The notes: generated from the letters alone by a model not told the origin. A stretch of DNA of 64,000 nt from Flavobacterium okayamense (GCF_019702945.1 NZ_AP024749.1:1116001-1180000); one strand, 5' to 3'; counted from the first letter of the stretch, positions 1-11,172 are shown. Numbers and translations: made by a program.

Positions 1-877
1 TACATTTACGAATGTTACTACTAATGGTTGTAGTTTTTTCAATGACATTAGAATTTATAATGGATGAAACTCCAGTATTTAATTCTATTGATTCAAAATT
101 ATTAGTGATTTGAGAAGAGAGTACCCCATTGACGCAAGATGAAATTAAAGTTTTTAATACATCTTCATTTGAAAATATAATGATTTGTACAGATGTTTCA
201 AATTCTTCCGTTTTCTTGAATGCAGGGTTAGTTGATGAAACGATTATTCCCAATCTTGCCTATCAATGGAATCTAGATAGTCAAGCTATTACTAAAGCAA
301 ATTAACATACTTATCAAGCGACAACTATTAGAGATTATAGTGTAGAAGTTACGAATAGTTTAGGATGCACTAGTATAAGGGAAATACAAGTGAATCTATC
401 TAATGTTATTATTAATACTTTCAATATCATAGACTTAGAGGAGATGAATACAGTTGCTGTTATGGTTAACGGGTGATGGTTTATATCTATACAGTATAGA
501 TAGCGAAAACTATCAAGATAGTCCTGTTTTTTATGATGTATTACTGGGATTGTTCACCGTTTATAAGTATGATTTAAATAGATGTGGAATTTCAAAAGAA
601 TCGATAAGTTGTTGTGTTAGGGATTAGAAAATTTTTCACACCAAATTGGTAATGAAATCAACGATTTTTGGAGTGTAAAAGGATTTGATAGTCGTTTTGG
701 AAGTCAAACCACGATTTCCATATTTAATCGATATGGTAAATAAAATAAATTTCCTCTTCTTCTCAAGGCTGAGATGAAACCTTTAATAATGTTAATTTAC
801 CTGCTTCGGATTATTGGTGTTCTATTAATATGTTAGATGGAAGTGTTTAAAAAGGGCATTTTTCATTAAAAATATAA
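1..877 (+). pseudogene. Decayed 3' end of a T9SS type B sorting-domain (gliding adhesin-like) gene
   Basis: No intact gene lies in the first 977 bases, but conceptual translation in shifting plus frames gives a recognisable gliding-motility C-terminal domain. Pieces include a stretch around 312-420 reading YQATTIRDYSVEVTNS, GDGLYLYSID near 472-500, KFFTPN near 630, then in another frame FWSVKGFDSRFG near 666-700 and SIFNRYGK near 718-740, and LPASDYWCSINMLDG near 808-841. These match in order the end of T9SS type B sorting domains (compare FFTPNGDGYNDTWNI, IFDRYGKLI and LPSTDYWFSL in the intact adhesin ending at 39299). Stops lie at 65-67, near 111, at 303-305, near 472 and at 848-850, with at least two frame changes. 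The 5' part is outside the window. This is a decayed copy rather than a single lesion. Confidence 0.8.
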
Positions 878-946
878 TAGAAATAATATTTTTTTTCATT
901 TTCATAAAAGAGTAGCTATAAAATTTTTTTCTTTCGTTGCTTATTT

Positions 947-954
947 TAACTTTG
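947..954 (+). promoter_or_regulatory. Promoter -7 box TAACTTTG for maeB
   Basis: TAACTTTG fits the Bacteroidota -7 consensus TAnnTTTG and sits 23 bases before the maeB start. A TTG lies close upstream, but not at the usual spacing of about 19. Confidence 0.55.
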
Positions 955-977
955 TAAGTTCATATAAATCTGATTAT

Positions 978-3263
978 ATGCATAGGGATACGAAACGTAG
1001 AGAAGCTCTATTATATCACGCAAAACCAACACCTGGAAAAATTCAGGTTATACCTACAAAAAAATATGCAACTCAAAGAGATTTATCTTTGGCATATTCG
1101 CCGGGAGTTGCTGAACCATGTTTAGAAATTGCTAAAGATGTAAATAACGTTTATAAATATACGGCTAAAGGTAATTTGGTCGCTGTAATTTCAAACGGAA
1201 CTGCTGTATTAGGATTGGGCGATATTGGGGCAGAAGCTTCAAAGCCTGTTATGGAAGGTAAAGGATTGCTATTTAAAATTTTCGCCGATATTGATGTGTT
1301 TGATATTGAAGTTGGAACAAAAGACATTGAAGAATTTATAGCTACTGTAAAAAATATCGCACCAACTTTTGGTGGAATTAACCTAGAAGATATTAAAGCT
1401 CCAGAATCTTTTGAAATAGAAAGACGATTAGTAGAAGAGCTTAATATTCCTGTAATGCATGACGATCAACACGGAACGGCAATTATTTCATCAGCAGCTT
1501 TATTAAACGCATTAGAATTAGCAGAAAAAAAACCTGAAGATGTAAAAGTAGTAGTTTCTGGAGCTGGTTCAGCGGCTTTGGCTTGTGCTAATTTATATTT
1601 ACTTCTTGGTGTTAAAGTAGAAAACATATTCATGTTTGATAAAGACGGGATGTTAACTACATGCCGTGAGGATTTATCTGAACTTCAAAAAAAATATGCA
1701 AAATCTTGTGAACCTCAGACCCTTAAGGAAGCTATTATAGATGCTGATGTTTTTTTAGGATTATCTGTTGGGAATGTGTTAACTCCAGAAATGTTGTTAA
1801 CCATGAGAAGTAACCCTATAGTTTTTGCTATGGCAAATCCAGTTCCTGAGATTGATTATCAGTTGGCAATAGATACTAGAGAAGATATTATAATGGCAAC
1901 CGGTCGTTCAGATCATCCAAACCAAGTAAATAATGTTCTTGGATTTCCATACATTTTCCGTGGTGCGTTAGATGTTCGTGCTACTAAGATTAACGAAGAA
2001 ATGAAAATGGCTGCTGTTCGTGCTTTGGCCGAATTAGCTAAAACTCCAGTTCCAGAACAAGTAAATATTGCATACGGTGAAACCAAATTAAATTTTGGTC
2101 GCGATTATATTATTCCAAAACCTTTTGATCCTAGATTAATTGGTGTCGTTGCTCCAGCGGTTGCTAAAGCCGCGATGGAATCTGGAGTGGCACAAATTGA
2201 AATTCAAGATTGGGAAAAATACGAATTAGAGTTGTTAGACCGATTAGGTTCTGACAATAAGATGATTCGTATGCTAATGAATCGAGCCAAAACAAATCCA
2301 AAACGTGTTGTATTTGCTGAAGCTGATCATTTAGACGTGCTAAAAGCGGCTCAAATTGTTCATGAAGAAGGCATTGGGTATCCTATACTATTGGGTAACA
2401 AAGAAATTATCCAAGAGTTAAAAGAAGAAATTGGTTTTGATGCAGATGTAGTTATTATTGATCCAAAAACTAAGGAAGAATCAGAAAGAAGAAAACAATA
2501 CGCAAAAGTTTTCTGGAAGTCTCGTCAAAGAAGAGGTATGACATTTCTTGAAGCTGAAAAATGGATGCGTGAGCGTAATTATTTTGCTTTAATGATGGTA
2601 AATGAAGGTGAGGCTGATGCTTTGGTTACTGGTTATTCTAGAAGCTATCCTTCGGTGGTTAAGCCAGTGATGGAATTAATCGAAAAGCAACAAGGCGTAA
2701 CTAGAATCGCAACTACGAATATGATGATGACAAGTCGAGGACCAATGTTTTTATCAGATACTGCGATTAATCCTAACCCAACTGCAGAAGATTTAGCTAA
2801 AATTGCATTAATGACGGCTAAAACGGTAAGAATGTTTGGTATTGAGCCTGTTATGGCAATGGTTTCTTTTTCAAACTTTGGATCATCTAATAATGAAAGT
2901 GCTAAGAAAATTAGAGAAGCAGTTTCTTATTTACATAAATATTATCCAGATTTAATCGTAGATGGTGAAGTACAAGCCGATTTTGCTTTAAATCCTGAAA
3001 TGTTACAGAGTAAATTTCCTTTTTCAAAAATTGGAAATAAAAAGGTTAATGTTTTGATTTTTCCTAATCTTGATGCTGCTAATATAACCTATAAGTTAAT
3101 GAAGGAATTGAATAAATCAGATTCTATTGGACCAATAATGTTAGGCTTAGATAAGCCTGTTCATATTTTTCAATTAGGAGCAAGTGTTGAAGAAATGGTA
3201 AGTATGGCTTCTGTAGCTGTTGTTGATGCACAAGAAAAAGAAAGAAGAGCTAAAAAAAATTAA
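978..3263 (+). CDS. maeB: NADP-type malic enzyme with phosphotransacetylase-like domain
   Basis: 761 aa, the full length of MaeB-type malic enzymes, which oxidatively decarboxylate malate to pyruvate and make NADPH in the cytosol. The malic enzyme half (about 1-420) shows SLAYSPGVAEPC near 37-48, GKGLLFKIFADIDVFD near 94-109, the metal-binding stretch NLEDIKAPE near 135-143, HDDQHGT at 161-167 and the dinucleotide-binding GAGSAA at 195-200. The C-terminal half (about 430-761) resembles phosphotransacetylase; in this family it is usually regulatory and not a working PTA. The start is supported by the TAACTTTG box at 947-954. ruvA follows 12 bases later and is probably cotranscribed. Confidence 0.96.
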   Translation: MHRDTKRREALLYHAKPTPGKIQVIPTKKYATQRDLSLAYSPGVAEPCLEIAKDVNNVYKYTAKGNLVAVISNGTAVLGLGDIGAEASKPVMEGKGLLFKIFADIDVFDIEVGTKDIEEFIATVKNIAPTFGGINLEDIKAPESFEIERRLVEELNIPVMHDDQHGTAIISSAALLNALELAEKKPEDVKVVVSGAGSAALACANLYLLLGVKVENIFMFDKDGMLTTCREDLSELQKKYAKSCEPQTLKEAIIDADVFLGLSVGNVLTPEMLLTMRSNPIVFAMANPVPEIDYQLAIDTREDIIMATGRSDHPNQVNNVLGFPYIFRGALDVRATKINEEMKMAAVRALAELAKTPVPEQVNIAYGETKLNFGRDYIIPKPFDPRLIGVVAPAVAKAAMESGVAQIEIQDWEKYELELLDRLGSDNKMIRMLMNRAKTNPKRVVFAEADHLDVLKAAQIVHEEGIGYPILLGNKEIIQELKEEIGFDADVVIIDPKTKEESERRKQYAKVFWKSRQRRGMTFLEAEKWMRERNYFALMMVNEGEADALVTGYSRSYPSVVKPVMELIEKQQGVTRIATTNMMMTSRGPMFLSDTAINPNPTAEDLAKIALMTAKTVRMFGIEPVMAMVSFSNFGSSNNESAKKIREAVSYLHKYYPDLIVDGEVQADFALNPEMLQSKFPFSKIGNKKVNVLIFPNLDAANITYKLMKELNKSDSIGPIMLGLDKPVHIFQLGASVEEMVSMASVAVVDAQEKERRAKKN

Positions 3264-3275
3264 ATAATAAATTAA

Positions 3276-3857
3276 ATGATAGCACATATTCAAGGTAGAT
3301 TAGTTGAAAAAACTCCAACAGATGTTGTAATTGAGTGTAATGGTGTGGGTTATCATATTAATATTTCTTTGCATACCTATTCTTTAATTCCAGATGGTGA
3401 AAATTTAAAACTTTTTACGTTCTTACAAGTTCGTGAAGATGCACATACGCTTTACGGATTTATTGAGAAACAGGAAAGAGAGCTTTTCAAATTGTTAATT
3501 TCAGTTTCGGGTGTAGGAGCAAATACAGCGAGAACTATGTTGTCGTCACTTCAGCCAACTCAAATTATTCAGGCAATTGCATCAAATGATGTTGGAACAA
3601 TTCAAGGAGTAAAAGGAATTGGCGCAAAAACAGCACAAAGAGTAATTTTAGATTTAAAAGACAAAGTGTTAAAAGTCTACGATTTGGAAGATGTTTCTGT
3701 TGTGCAAAACAATACAAATAAAGATGAAGCGTTATCTGCATTAGAGGTTTTAGGTTTTAATAGAAAAGCCGCAGAAAAAGTTATAGATAAAATTGTTAAA
3801 GATGCCCCAAATGCTTCTGTAGAACAATTGATAAAACAGGCGTTAAAAAATTTATAG
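3276..3857 (+). CDS. ruvA: Holliday junction branch migration protein RuvA
   Basis: 193 aa, the normal RuvA length. RuvA tetramers bind Holliday junctions and load the RuvB motor during recombinational repair. An N-terminal OB-fold (about 1-63) is followed by two helix-hairpin-helix motifs, ISVSGVGANTA near 76-86 and IQGVKGIGAKTAQRV near 109-123, and a C-terminal RuvB-binding helical domain after a short linker (about 145-193). It lies between maeB and sprA in the same direction. The gap to the sprA start is one base, so translation of sprA is probably coupled to it. No ruvB or ruvC is in the window. Confidence 0.97.
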   Translation: MIAHIQGRLVEKTPTDVVIECNGVGYHINISLHTYSLIPDGENLKLFTFLQVREDAHTLYGFIEKQERELFKLLISVSGVGANTARTMLSSLQPTQIIQAIASNDVGTIQGVKGIGAKTAQRVILDLKDKVLKVYDLEDVSVVQNNTNKDEALSALEVLGFNRKAAEKVIDKIVKDAPNASVEQLIKQALKNL

Positions 3858-3858
3858 T

Positions 3859-6800
3859 TTGGATCAGAAAAATAAAAATATAGCTTTTAAAAAAGCAATT
3901 AAAATATTTAAAGTATTATTCTTTTTTATTCCTGCTTTAGCTTTGGCTCAGGTTGAAGAAGAGCAAGATACCATAAAAAATGGTGTTGATTTAGGAAAAG
4001 TTGAGATTCCAAATCCAACAAGTATTGTAGAAGCATATACATACGATCCTGTTACTGATCGTTATATCTATACCAATACTTTTGATGGTTTTAATATTAA
4101 TTATCCTGTAGTATTAACTCCTGATCAATATCAAGAATTAGTACTTCGTGAAGAGATGCGAAAGTATTACCAACAGAAATCAGCGGCAATTGATAATAAA
4201 TCAGATGATGAAGATGCAAAGAAAAATTTATTACCTCGTTATTATGTGAATTCTAAGTTTTTTGAAGCTATTTTTGGAAGCAATACAATTGATATAAAGC
4301 CTACAGGTTCTGTTGAAATTGACTTAGGAGTTCGATTTACGAAACAAGATAATCCATCTTTTTCGCCTCGAAATAGAAGAACTACAACTTTTGATTTTAA
4401 CCAAAGAATTAGTGTTGGTTTACAAGGTAAAGTTGGAACACGATTAAATGTAAATGTAAATTATGATACGCAATCAACATTTGCATTTCAAAATTTAATT
4501 AAATTAGAATATGGATCTAATGAAGACGATATTCTACAAAAATTAGAAGTCGGAAATGTAAATTTTCCACTATCAAATTCATTAATTAGAGGTGCGCAAA
4601 GTTTATTCGGGGTAAAAGCACAATTTCAGTTTGGTAAGACAACTATTACTGGAGTTTTCTCTGAACAAAAATCTCAAACAAAAACAGTAACTTCTCAAGG
4701 TGGAGGTACTTTACAAGATTTTAGCTTTTTTGCGCAAGAATACGATGCTGATAGACACTTTTTTCTTTCTCAATATTTCAGAGATAAATATGACAAAGCC
4801 TTAGAAAATTATCCTTACATAAATAGTCGTGTTCAAATTACTAGAATTGAAGTTTGGGTAACAAACAAACAAAATAGAGTTAATACAACTGAAAATAACA
4901 TAAGAAATGTTGTTGCTCTTCAAGATTTAGGAGAAGGTCCTCTTTCAACATTATTGCCACAAGAAGTGGTTGCAATTGATTTAGGCGCAAATCCTACTTT
5001 TTTTGGTTCTACTATAACAGATACACCAACTGATAATAAGAACAACCGATTCAATCCTAATAATATTGGAAGTAACTTTTTAAATAGTCAAATTCGTGAA
5101 GTTGCCACTGCTAATAATGGTTTTAATATTAGCGGAATGGAAGAAGGAACAGACTATGCTAAGTTAGAGAATGCCAGAAAATTAATGGCGTCTGAATTTA
5201 CGTACCATCCACAATTAGGATATTTGTCGTTAAACCAAAAATTACAAAACGATGAAGTCTTAGCTGTTGCCTTTCAATATACGATTGGGGATGATGTATA
5301 TCAAGTAGGTGAATTTGGTACAGATGGTGTTGATGCTACAAATGTTGATAATAATGGTGTACCAACTTCTCAAGCTTTAATTTTGAAGTTATTAAAAAGT
5401 AATCTGACTATTGTTAAAAACACGGTCGCAACTATAGATTATACAATGCCAATTTGGAACTTGATGATGAAAAATATTTATCAAATTCCTGGGGCTTATC
5501 AGTTGCAACAAGAGGATTTTAAATTAAATATTTTTTACACAGATCCTTCTCCGTTAAATTATATAACAGCATTTGAAGATAATACAGGAACTATTCCACT
5601 TCCTTTACCTGCTGATGTTCAAGATACTCCTTTGTTAAGGGTTTTTAAAGTGGACGAATTAAATTACACGAATGACCGTCAAAATGGTGGAGATGGATTT
5701 TTTGATTTCATTCCAGGAATTACAGTTGACCCTCAATATGGTAGAGTTATTTTTACTACAAAAGAGCCGTTTGGAGAACATTTATTCAAAAAGTTAAATA
5801 ACCTTCCAACAGAGGATTATGATGACGAGGCTTCATATAATGTAAATCAAGATAAATACGTATTTAGAAATTTATATAAGCTAACCCAAGCAGCTGCTTT
5901 ACAGGATAGTGAGAAAAATAAATTTCAATTAAAAGGACGTTTTAAATCTTCTGGTGGTGATGGTATTTCTATAGGTGCGTTTAATGTCCCTCAAGGTTCT
6001 GTTGTTGTAACTGCAGGAGGTAGAGTTTTGGTTGAAGGTATCGATTATACTGTAAACTATCAATTAGGGAAAGTGCAAATTTTAGATCCGGCTTTACAAG
6101 CTTCTAATACTCCAATTGAAATTTCGGTTGAGAATAATTCAGTTTTTGGACAACAAACAAGACGTTTTTGGGGAGTTAATGTAGAACATCAGTTTAATAA
6201 GAACTTTATGTTAGGTGCAACTTTGTTACGATTAAGTGAAAGACCTTTTACGAACAAATCAAACTATGGACAAGAGTCTACCAATAATACTATTTTTGGT
6301 GTAAATACTAATTACTCTACCGAAGCTCCTTTCTTAACTCGATTAGTAAATAAACTGCCTAATATTGATACAGATGTGCCTTCAAATATTTCATTTAGAG
6401 GTGAAATAGCTTATTTGCTCCCAGGTGCATCAAAGGCCGACCAATTTAATGGAGAAGCAACTACATATGTTGACGATTTTGAAGGTTCACAAACAACTAT
6501 CGATTTAAGAACGCCTTCTGCTTGGTTTTTATCGAGTGTACCTTTAGAGAATAATTTTGATGGAATTCCAAATAGTGATGAACCTCCTACAGACGCTCCT
6601 TCGATTGGAGATAAAAGGGCTAAATTATCTTGGTATTCTATTGATCCAGTGTTTTATACGCAAACTCCTGGTGGTATAAGTAATAGCGATTTGTCATTGA
6701 ATAAAACTAGAAGGATTTATTATGACGAAATTTATCCAAATTTAGATATAGCTCAAGGTCAACAAACAGTTATTAATACTTTAGATTTAACTTATTATCC

Positions 6801-9800
6801 TAAAGAAAGAGGGCCCTATAATTTTAATTCTTCAATTGCTGGGAATGGCGGTATTTTTAACGATGTAGATGCTCCCGACAACTGGGGCGGAATTATGAGA
6901 GCTATTACTTCAACAAATTTTGAACAAGCTAACGTTGAGTATGTTCAGTTTTGGGTAATGAACCCTTATTATAATGCTCCAAATATAAATCCTGTTGATA
7001 TCCAAGATCCTACAAATACAGGAAAAATTGTTTTCAACTTAGGTGAGATTTCTGAAGATATTTTAAAAGACGGAAGAAAGCTATATGAGAACGGTCTTCC
7101 TGAGGCAGGTTCATCAAGTCCAACAATACAAACCAATTGGGGGCAAGTGCCAGCTTCCCAATCTTTGATTTATGCTTTTGATACAAATGAAGGAAATAGA
7201 GACGTACAAGACGCTGGTTTTGATGGTTTATTAGACGCTGAAGAGGCTGTTAAATTTCCAACTTATGCTTCTTTTCCGGATCCAGCTGGTGATAATTATG
7301 AATTTTATTTGAATACTACTGGTGACGTATTAAATCGTTATAAAAATTATAATGGTAACCAAGGTAACTCACCAGTTAATGTGACTGATAACAATAGAGG
7401 TAATACAACTTACCCAGATGTTGAAGATATTAATAGAGATAATACTATGAATACTATTAATTCATATTTTATCTATGAAGTTAATATGGGGCCTAATCCT
7501 GTAGTAGGACAAAATTATGTTTCCGATATTCGAACAACTACGGAATCTAGTTTGCCAAATGGTGGTTCTACAGATGTTCAATGGGTGCAATATAAAATTC
7601 CAATTCAAGATTTAACCGGAGTTACAAAAGTAGGTCCAATTGAAGATTTACGTTCTGTTCGATTTATTAGAATGTACATGACAGGGTTTAGAGATGAAAT
7701 TACTCTACGTTTCGGAGCTTTAGACCTAGTTAGAGGTGAATGGAGAAGATTTTTAGGAAGTCTAGATGATAATGTTGGCGATAATGATGATGATGATAAT
7801 ACAGGTTTTGATGTAGTGTCTCTAAACATTCAAGAAAATAATAATAGAACTCCAATTCGTTATGTTACTCCTCCTGGAGTAACAAGAGAACAATTGTATA
7901 ATAATAATACAGTTATCAATCAAAACGAACAATCTTTATCATTAAGAGTTTATGATAAATTTGGAGGGACTACATTCGGATTAGAGTCAGGTGATTCACG
8001 TGCTGTTTTTAAAAATGTAAACATAGACATGCGTCAATTTAAAAAATTAAGGATGTTTATGCATGCTGAAGCTGTTCAAGTTTCAGATAATGTTCCAGAT
8101 CCGAATTTAGCTGACGATGATTTAGTAGCATTCATCCGTTTTGGTAACGATTTTACAGAAAACTTTTATCAAGTTGAAATGCCTTTACAGTTGACTAATT
8201 TTGGAGCAAGTTCTGCTGAAGATATTTGGCCTGCTGATAACGAAATGGAATTAGCACTAGATTTATTGACAAAAATAAAATCTAGAAAAATTGGTGATAA
8301 TTTAGGTGTGCCTGATGCAAATGGAATTTATTTCTTAAACGAAAGTGATTTAGGTTCCTCAAACAATAAAATGACTATTGGTATTAAAGGTAATCCGAAC
8401 TTTGGATTAGTTAGAACCATTATGTTAGGTATTAAAAATAAATCAGGAGATGTAAAAAGAGGAGAAGTTTGGTTTAACGAACTTCGTTTGTCTGACATGG
8501 ACAATCAAGGAGGTTATGCAGCAGTTGCTAATCTAGATGCTAATTTAGCTGATTTTGCAAATATTTCTGCTACAACTCGACTTAGTACTATAGGTTTTGG
8601 TGGAATTGAAGATGGACCTAACGAAAGAAGTCGTGAAGATATGTTTCAATATGATATTGTAACAAATGTTAATTTAGGACAATTATTACCGAAGAAATGG
8701 GGAATTAATGTTCCTTTTAATTATGCAGTTGGCGAACAAACTATTACACCAAAATATGATCCGTTTTATCAAGATATTGAGCTAGAGCAATTGCTGGATG
8801 AGACACCAGATGCTTCAGAGCGTGAAAATATAAGAACGAGGGCGGAAGATTATACTAAAAGAACAAGTATAAATTTTATAGGTGTAAAAAAGGAAAGAGC
8901 TCCTGAACAAAAGCAACATTTTTATGATATTGAAAACGTTACTCTCTCTTATTCATTCAATGAAACTTTCCATAGGGATTATGAGATTGAAAATTCAATT
9001 GACCAGCAGAATAGAACTTCTGTAGATTATGCTTACAGTTTTAAACCAAAATCTATAGAGCCATTTAAGAAATCAAAAAAATTTAAGAGTAGATATTATC
9101 AATTGTTGAAAGATTTTAACTTCAACTTTTTACCTAATAATATTTCATTTAGCTCTAATATTATTCGTCAATATAACCGTCAGCAATTCCGTTTGGTAGA
9201 CGTGCAAGGTATTGGCCTTGAAGCATTGTATAGAAGAAATTATTTCTTCAATTATAACTATGGGTTTAATTATAGTTTGACTAAGTCGCTAAAATTAAAT
9301 TACACTGCTTCTTCGAGTAACATTGTTAAGAATTATATTGACCCATTTGGTGAAGTTAACAATGAGCTAGATATTTGGGATCAATATTGGGATATTGGTG
9401 ATCCTAATCAGCATAACCAACAAATTGTAGTTAATTATGAGTTGCCTTTAAATAAACTTCCGTTCTTAAGTTTTCTAAAAACTACATATACTTATACGGG
9501 TGATTACAATTGGCAAAGAGCTTCAACTGCTTTTTCAACAGTAACAGCAGAAAATGGTGATGTATATGAATTAGGAAATACTATTCAAAATGCAAATTCT
9601 CATAAGATAAATGCAAACTTTAATATGGATGCATTTTATCGATATGTTGGTTTGGTTGGGAATAAAAAGAATAAAAATAAGAAAGGAAATAATACAAAAG
9701 GTAAAGGGAATACCCAGCCAGTTCCAGGTCAAAAGATTTCGGCTAAAAAGAATGAAAAAGAATCAGATGGGAATGTTTTTGTAGAAGGCTTAAAAGGTGT

Positions 9801-11109
9801 TTTAATGAGTGTTAAAAACATCCAAGTTAATTATACAGAAACAAATGGTACAGTACTTCCAGGTTATTTACCAAGTCTTGGGTTCTTTGGAACTTCTAGA
9901 CCTACTTTAGGTTTTGTATTCGGTAGTCAGTCAGATGTTCGTTATAAAGCAGCTCAAAATGGTTGGTTAACTACTTTCCCTGAATTCAATCAGAATTTTA
10001 CACAAGTTACAAACAAGCAATTAAATGTAACAGCTCAAGTTGAACCATTTAAAGATTTGAAGATCGATGTTAATGCAGAGCGAATGATGATGGAGAATTA
10101 TTCTGAGCAATATGATGTTACAAACGGACAGTATAATTCAAGATCTCCTTATAATACAGGTAATTTTAATATTTCAACAATTTTGATAAAAACATCATTT
10201 GCTCAAAGCGATGAAAATTTTTCAGAAGCATTTCAAGCATTCAGAGATAATAGAATTAAAGTTGCCGATAAACTTGCTGAACAATATTATGGTAATTCTA
10301 CATTTCCAAGAGATGTTGAAGGGTATCCAGTTGGTTTTGGTAAAAACAGTCAACAAGTATTATTGCCTTCATTTGTTGCAGCATATTCAGGTAGAGATGT
10401 GGATAAAGTGTCTACAGGTATTTTTAGAGATGTTCCTTTACCAAATTGGAATGTTAAATATACTGGATTGATGCGTTATAAATTCTTCAAGGATACATTT
10501 AAACGTTTTTCATTACAACATGGATATAGAGCAAGTTATAATGTGAATGGTTTTACTTCAAACCTAAACAATACACCAATAGATGCTAATGGTAATTTCT
10601 ATGCTAAAACATTAGTTACAAATGTTAACCTTACGGAGCAATTTAATCCATTAATGAAGGTTGATTTTGAAATGAAAAATTCGATTCGAATTTTGGCAGA
10701 AATGAAAAAAGACCGTTCATTAAATATGAGTTTTGCTAATAACTTATTAACTGAAGTAAGCGGTAACGAATATACATTAGGATTAGGATATCGTATTAAA
10801 GATGTTACAATTAATACTGCACTAGCAGATAACCCAATGGGTGTTATTAAAAGTGATATTAATTTGAAAGCAGATTTTACTTTAAGAAAGAATAAAACTA
10901 TTGTTCGTTATTTAGATTATGATAATAATGAATTGGGAGGCGGACAAGATATGTGGTCTATTAAATTTACAGCCGATTATTCCTTCAGTAAAAATTTAAC
11001 AGCTATTTTATTTTATGATCATCAATTTACACAAGCTGTTATCTCTACATCATTTCCAATAACTAATATTAGGGCCGGATTTACGTTACGATATAACTTT
11101 GGAAATTAA
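3859..11109 (+). CDS. sprA: T9SS translocon and gliding protein SprA (Sov family)
   Basis: 2416 aa, matching SprA of Flavobacterium, the very large outer-membrane barrel that forms the type IX secretion translocon and is needed for gliding. The signal peptide ends near LALAQ at about residue 30. The body carries many beta-rich repeats with Sov/SprA traits (for example VDDFEGSQTTIDLRTPSAW near 870). A Lys/Asn-rich linker lies near 1935-1970, and the protein ends in a beta-signal-like RAGFTLRYNFGN. The start is TTG: an in-frame stop at 3844-3846 leaves no upstream ATG and the signal peptide follows directly. It is tightly packed behind ruvA. No terminator is visible before the gcvH promoter. 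Confidence 0.95.
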   Translation: MDQKNKNIAFKKAIKIFKVLFFFIPALALAQVEEEQDTIKNGVDLGKVEIPNPTSIVEAYTYDPVTDRYIYTNTFDGFNINYPVVLTPDQYQELVLREEMRKYYQQKSAAIDNKSDDEDAKKNLLPRYYVNSKFFEAIFGSNTIDIKPTGSVEIDLGVRFTKQDNPSFSPRNRRTTTFDFNQRISVGLQGKVGTRLNVNVNYDTQSTFAFQNLIKLEYGSNEDDILQKLEVGNVNFPLSNSLIRGAQSLFGVKAQFQFGKTTITGVFSEQKSQTKTVTSQGGGTLQDFSFFAQEYDADRHFFLSQYFRDKYDKALENYPYINSRVQITRIEVWVTNKQNRVNTTENNIRNVVALQDLGEGPLSTLLPQEVVAIDLGANPTFFGSTITDTPTDNKNNRFNPNNIGSNFLNSQIREVATANNGFNISGMEEGTDYAKLENARKLMASEFTYHPQLGYLSLNQKLQNDEVLAVAFQYTIGDDVYQVGEFGTDGVDATNVDNNGVPTSQALILKLLKSNLTIVKNTVATIDYTMPIWNLMMKNIYQIPGAYQLQQEDFKLNIFYTDPSPLNYITAFEDNTGTIPLPLPADVQDTPLLRVFKVDELNYTNDRQNGGDGFFDFIPGITVDPQYGRVIFTTKEPFGEHLFKKLNNLPTEDYDDEASYNVNQDKYVFRNLYKLTQAAALQDSEKNKFQLKGRFKSSGGDGISIGAFNVPQGSVVVTAGGRVLVEGIDYTVNYQLGKVQILDPALQASNTPIEISVENNSVFGQQTRRFWGVNVEHQFNKNFMLGATLLRLSERPFTNKSNYGQESTNNTIFGVNTNYSTEAPFLTRLVNKLPNIDTDVPSNISFRGEIAYLLPGASKADQFNGEATTYVDDFEGSQTTIDLRTPSAWFLSSVPLENNFDGIPNSDEPPTDAPSIGDKRAKLSWYSIDPVFYTQTPGGISNSDLSLNKTRRIYYDEIYPNLDIAQGQQTVINTLDLTYYPKERGPYNFNSSIAGNGGIFNDVDAPDNWGGIMRAITSTNFEQANVEYVQFWVMNPYYNAPNINPVDIQDPTNTGKIVFNLGEISEDILKDGRKLYENGLPEAGSSSPTIQTNWGQVPASQSLIYAFDTNEGNRDVQDAGFDGLLDAEEAVKFPTYASFPDPAGDNYEFYLNTTGDVLNRYKNYNGNQGNSPVNVTDNNRGNTTYPDVEDINRDNTMNTINSYFIYEVNMGPNPVVGQNYVSDIRTTTESSLPNGGSTDVQWVQYKIPIQDLTGVTKVGPIEDLRSVRFIRMYMTGFRDEITLRFGALDLVRGEWRRFLGSLDDNVGDNDDDDNTGFDVVSLNIQENNNRTPIRYVTPPGVTREQLYNNNTVINQNEQSLSLRVYDKFGGTTFGLESGDSRAVFKNVNIDMRQFKKLRMFMHAEAVQVSDNVPDPNLADDDLVAFIRFGNDFTENFYQVEMPLQLTNFGASSAEDIWPADNEMELALDLLTKIKSRKIGDNLGVPDANGIYFLNESDLGSSNNKMTIGIKGNPNFGLVRTIMLGIKNKSGDVKRGEVWFNELRLSDMDNQGGYAAVANLDANLADFANISATTRLSTIGFGGIEDGPNERSREDMFQYDIVTNVNLGQLLPKKWGINVPFNYAVGEQTITPKYDPFYQDIELEQLLDETPDASERENIRTRAEDYTKRTSINFIGVKKERAPEQKQHFYDIENVTLSYSFNETFHRDYEIENSIDQQNRTSVDYAYSFKPKSIEPFKKSKKFKSRYYQLLKDFNFNFLPNNISFSSNIIRQYNRQQFRLVDVQGIGLEALYRRNYFFNYNYGFNYSLTKSLKLNYTASSSNIVKNYIDPFGEVNNELDIWDQYWDIGDPNQHNQQIVVNYELPLNKLPFLSFLKTTYTYTGDYNWQRASTAFSTVTAENGDVYELGNTIQNANSHKINANFNMDAFYRYVGLVGNKKNKNKKGNNTKGKGNTQPVPGQKISAKKNEKESDGNVFVEGLKGVLMSVKNIQVNYTETNGTVLPGYLPSLGFFGTSRPTLGFVFGSQSDVRYKAAQNGWLTTFPEFNQNFTQVTNKQLNVTAQVEPFKDLKIDVNAERMMMENYSEQYDVTNGQYNSRSPYNTGNFNISTILIKTSFAQSDENFSEAFQAFRDNRIKVADKLAEQYYGNSTFPRDVEGYPVGFGKNSQQVLLPSFVAAYSGRDVDKVSTGIFRDVPLPNWNVKYTGLMRYKFFKDTFKRFSLQHGYRASYNVNGFTSNLNNTPIDANGNFYAKTLVTNVNLTEQFNPLMKVDFEMKNSIRILAEMKKDRSLNMSFANNLLTEVSGNEYTLGLGYRIKDVTINTALADNPMGVIKSDINLKADFTLRKNKTIVRYLDYDNNELGGGQDMWSIKFTADYSFSKNLTAILFYDHQFTQAVISTSFPITNIRAGFTLRYNFGN

Positions 11110-11145
11110 TATTTGAAAAATATTTTAGATTTAAAATTTTAAAAT

Positions 11146-11153
11146 TACATTTG
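11146..11153 (+). promoter_or_regulatory. Promoter -7 box TACATTTG for gcvH
   Basis: TACATTTG matches TAnnTTTG exactly, 19 bases before the gcvH start and after the end of sprA, so gcvH probably has its own promoter. Confidence 0.6.
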
Positions 11154-11172
11154 CTCAATAAAAATAAAAAAC

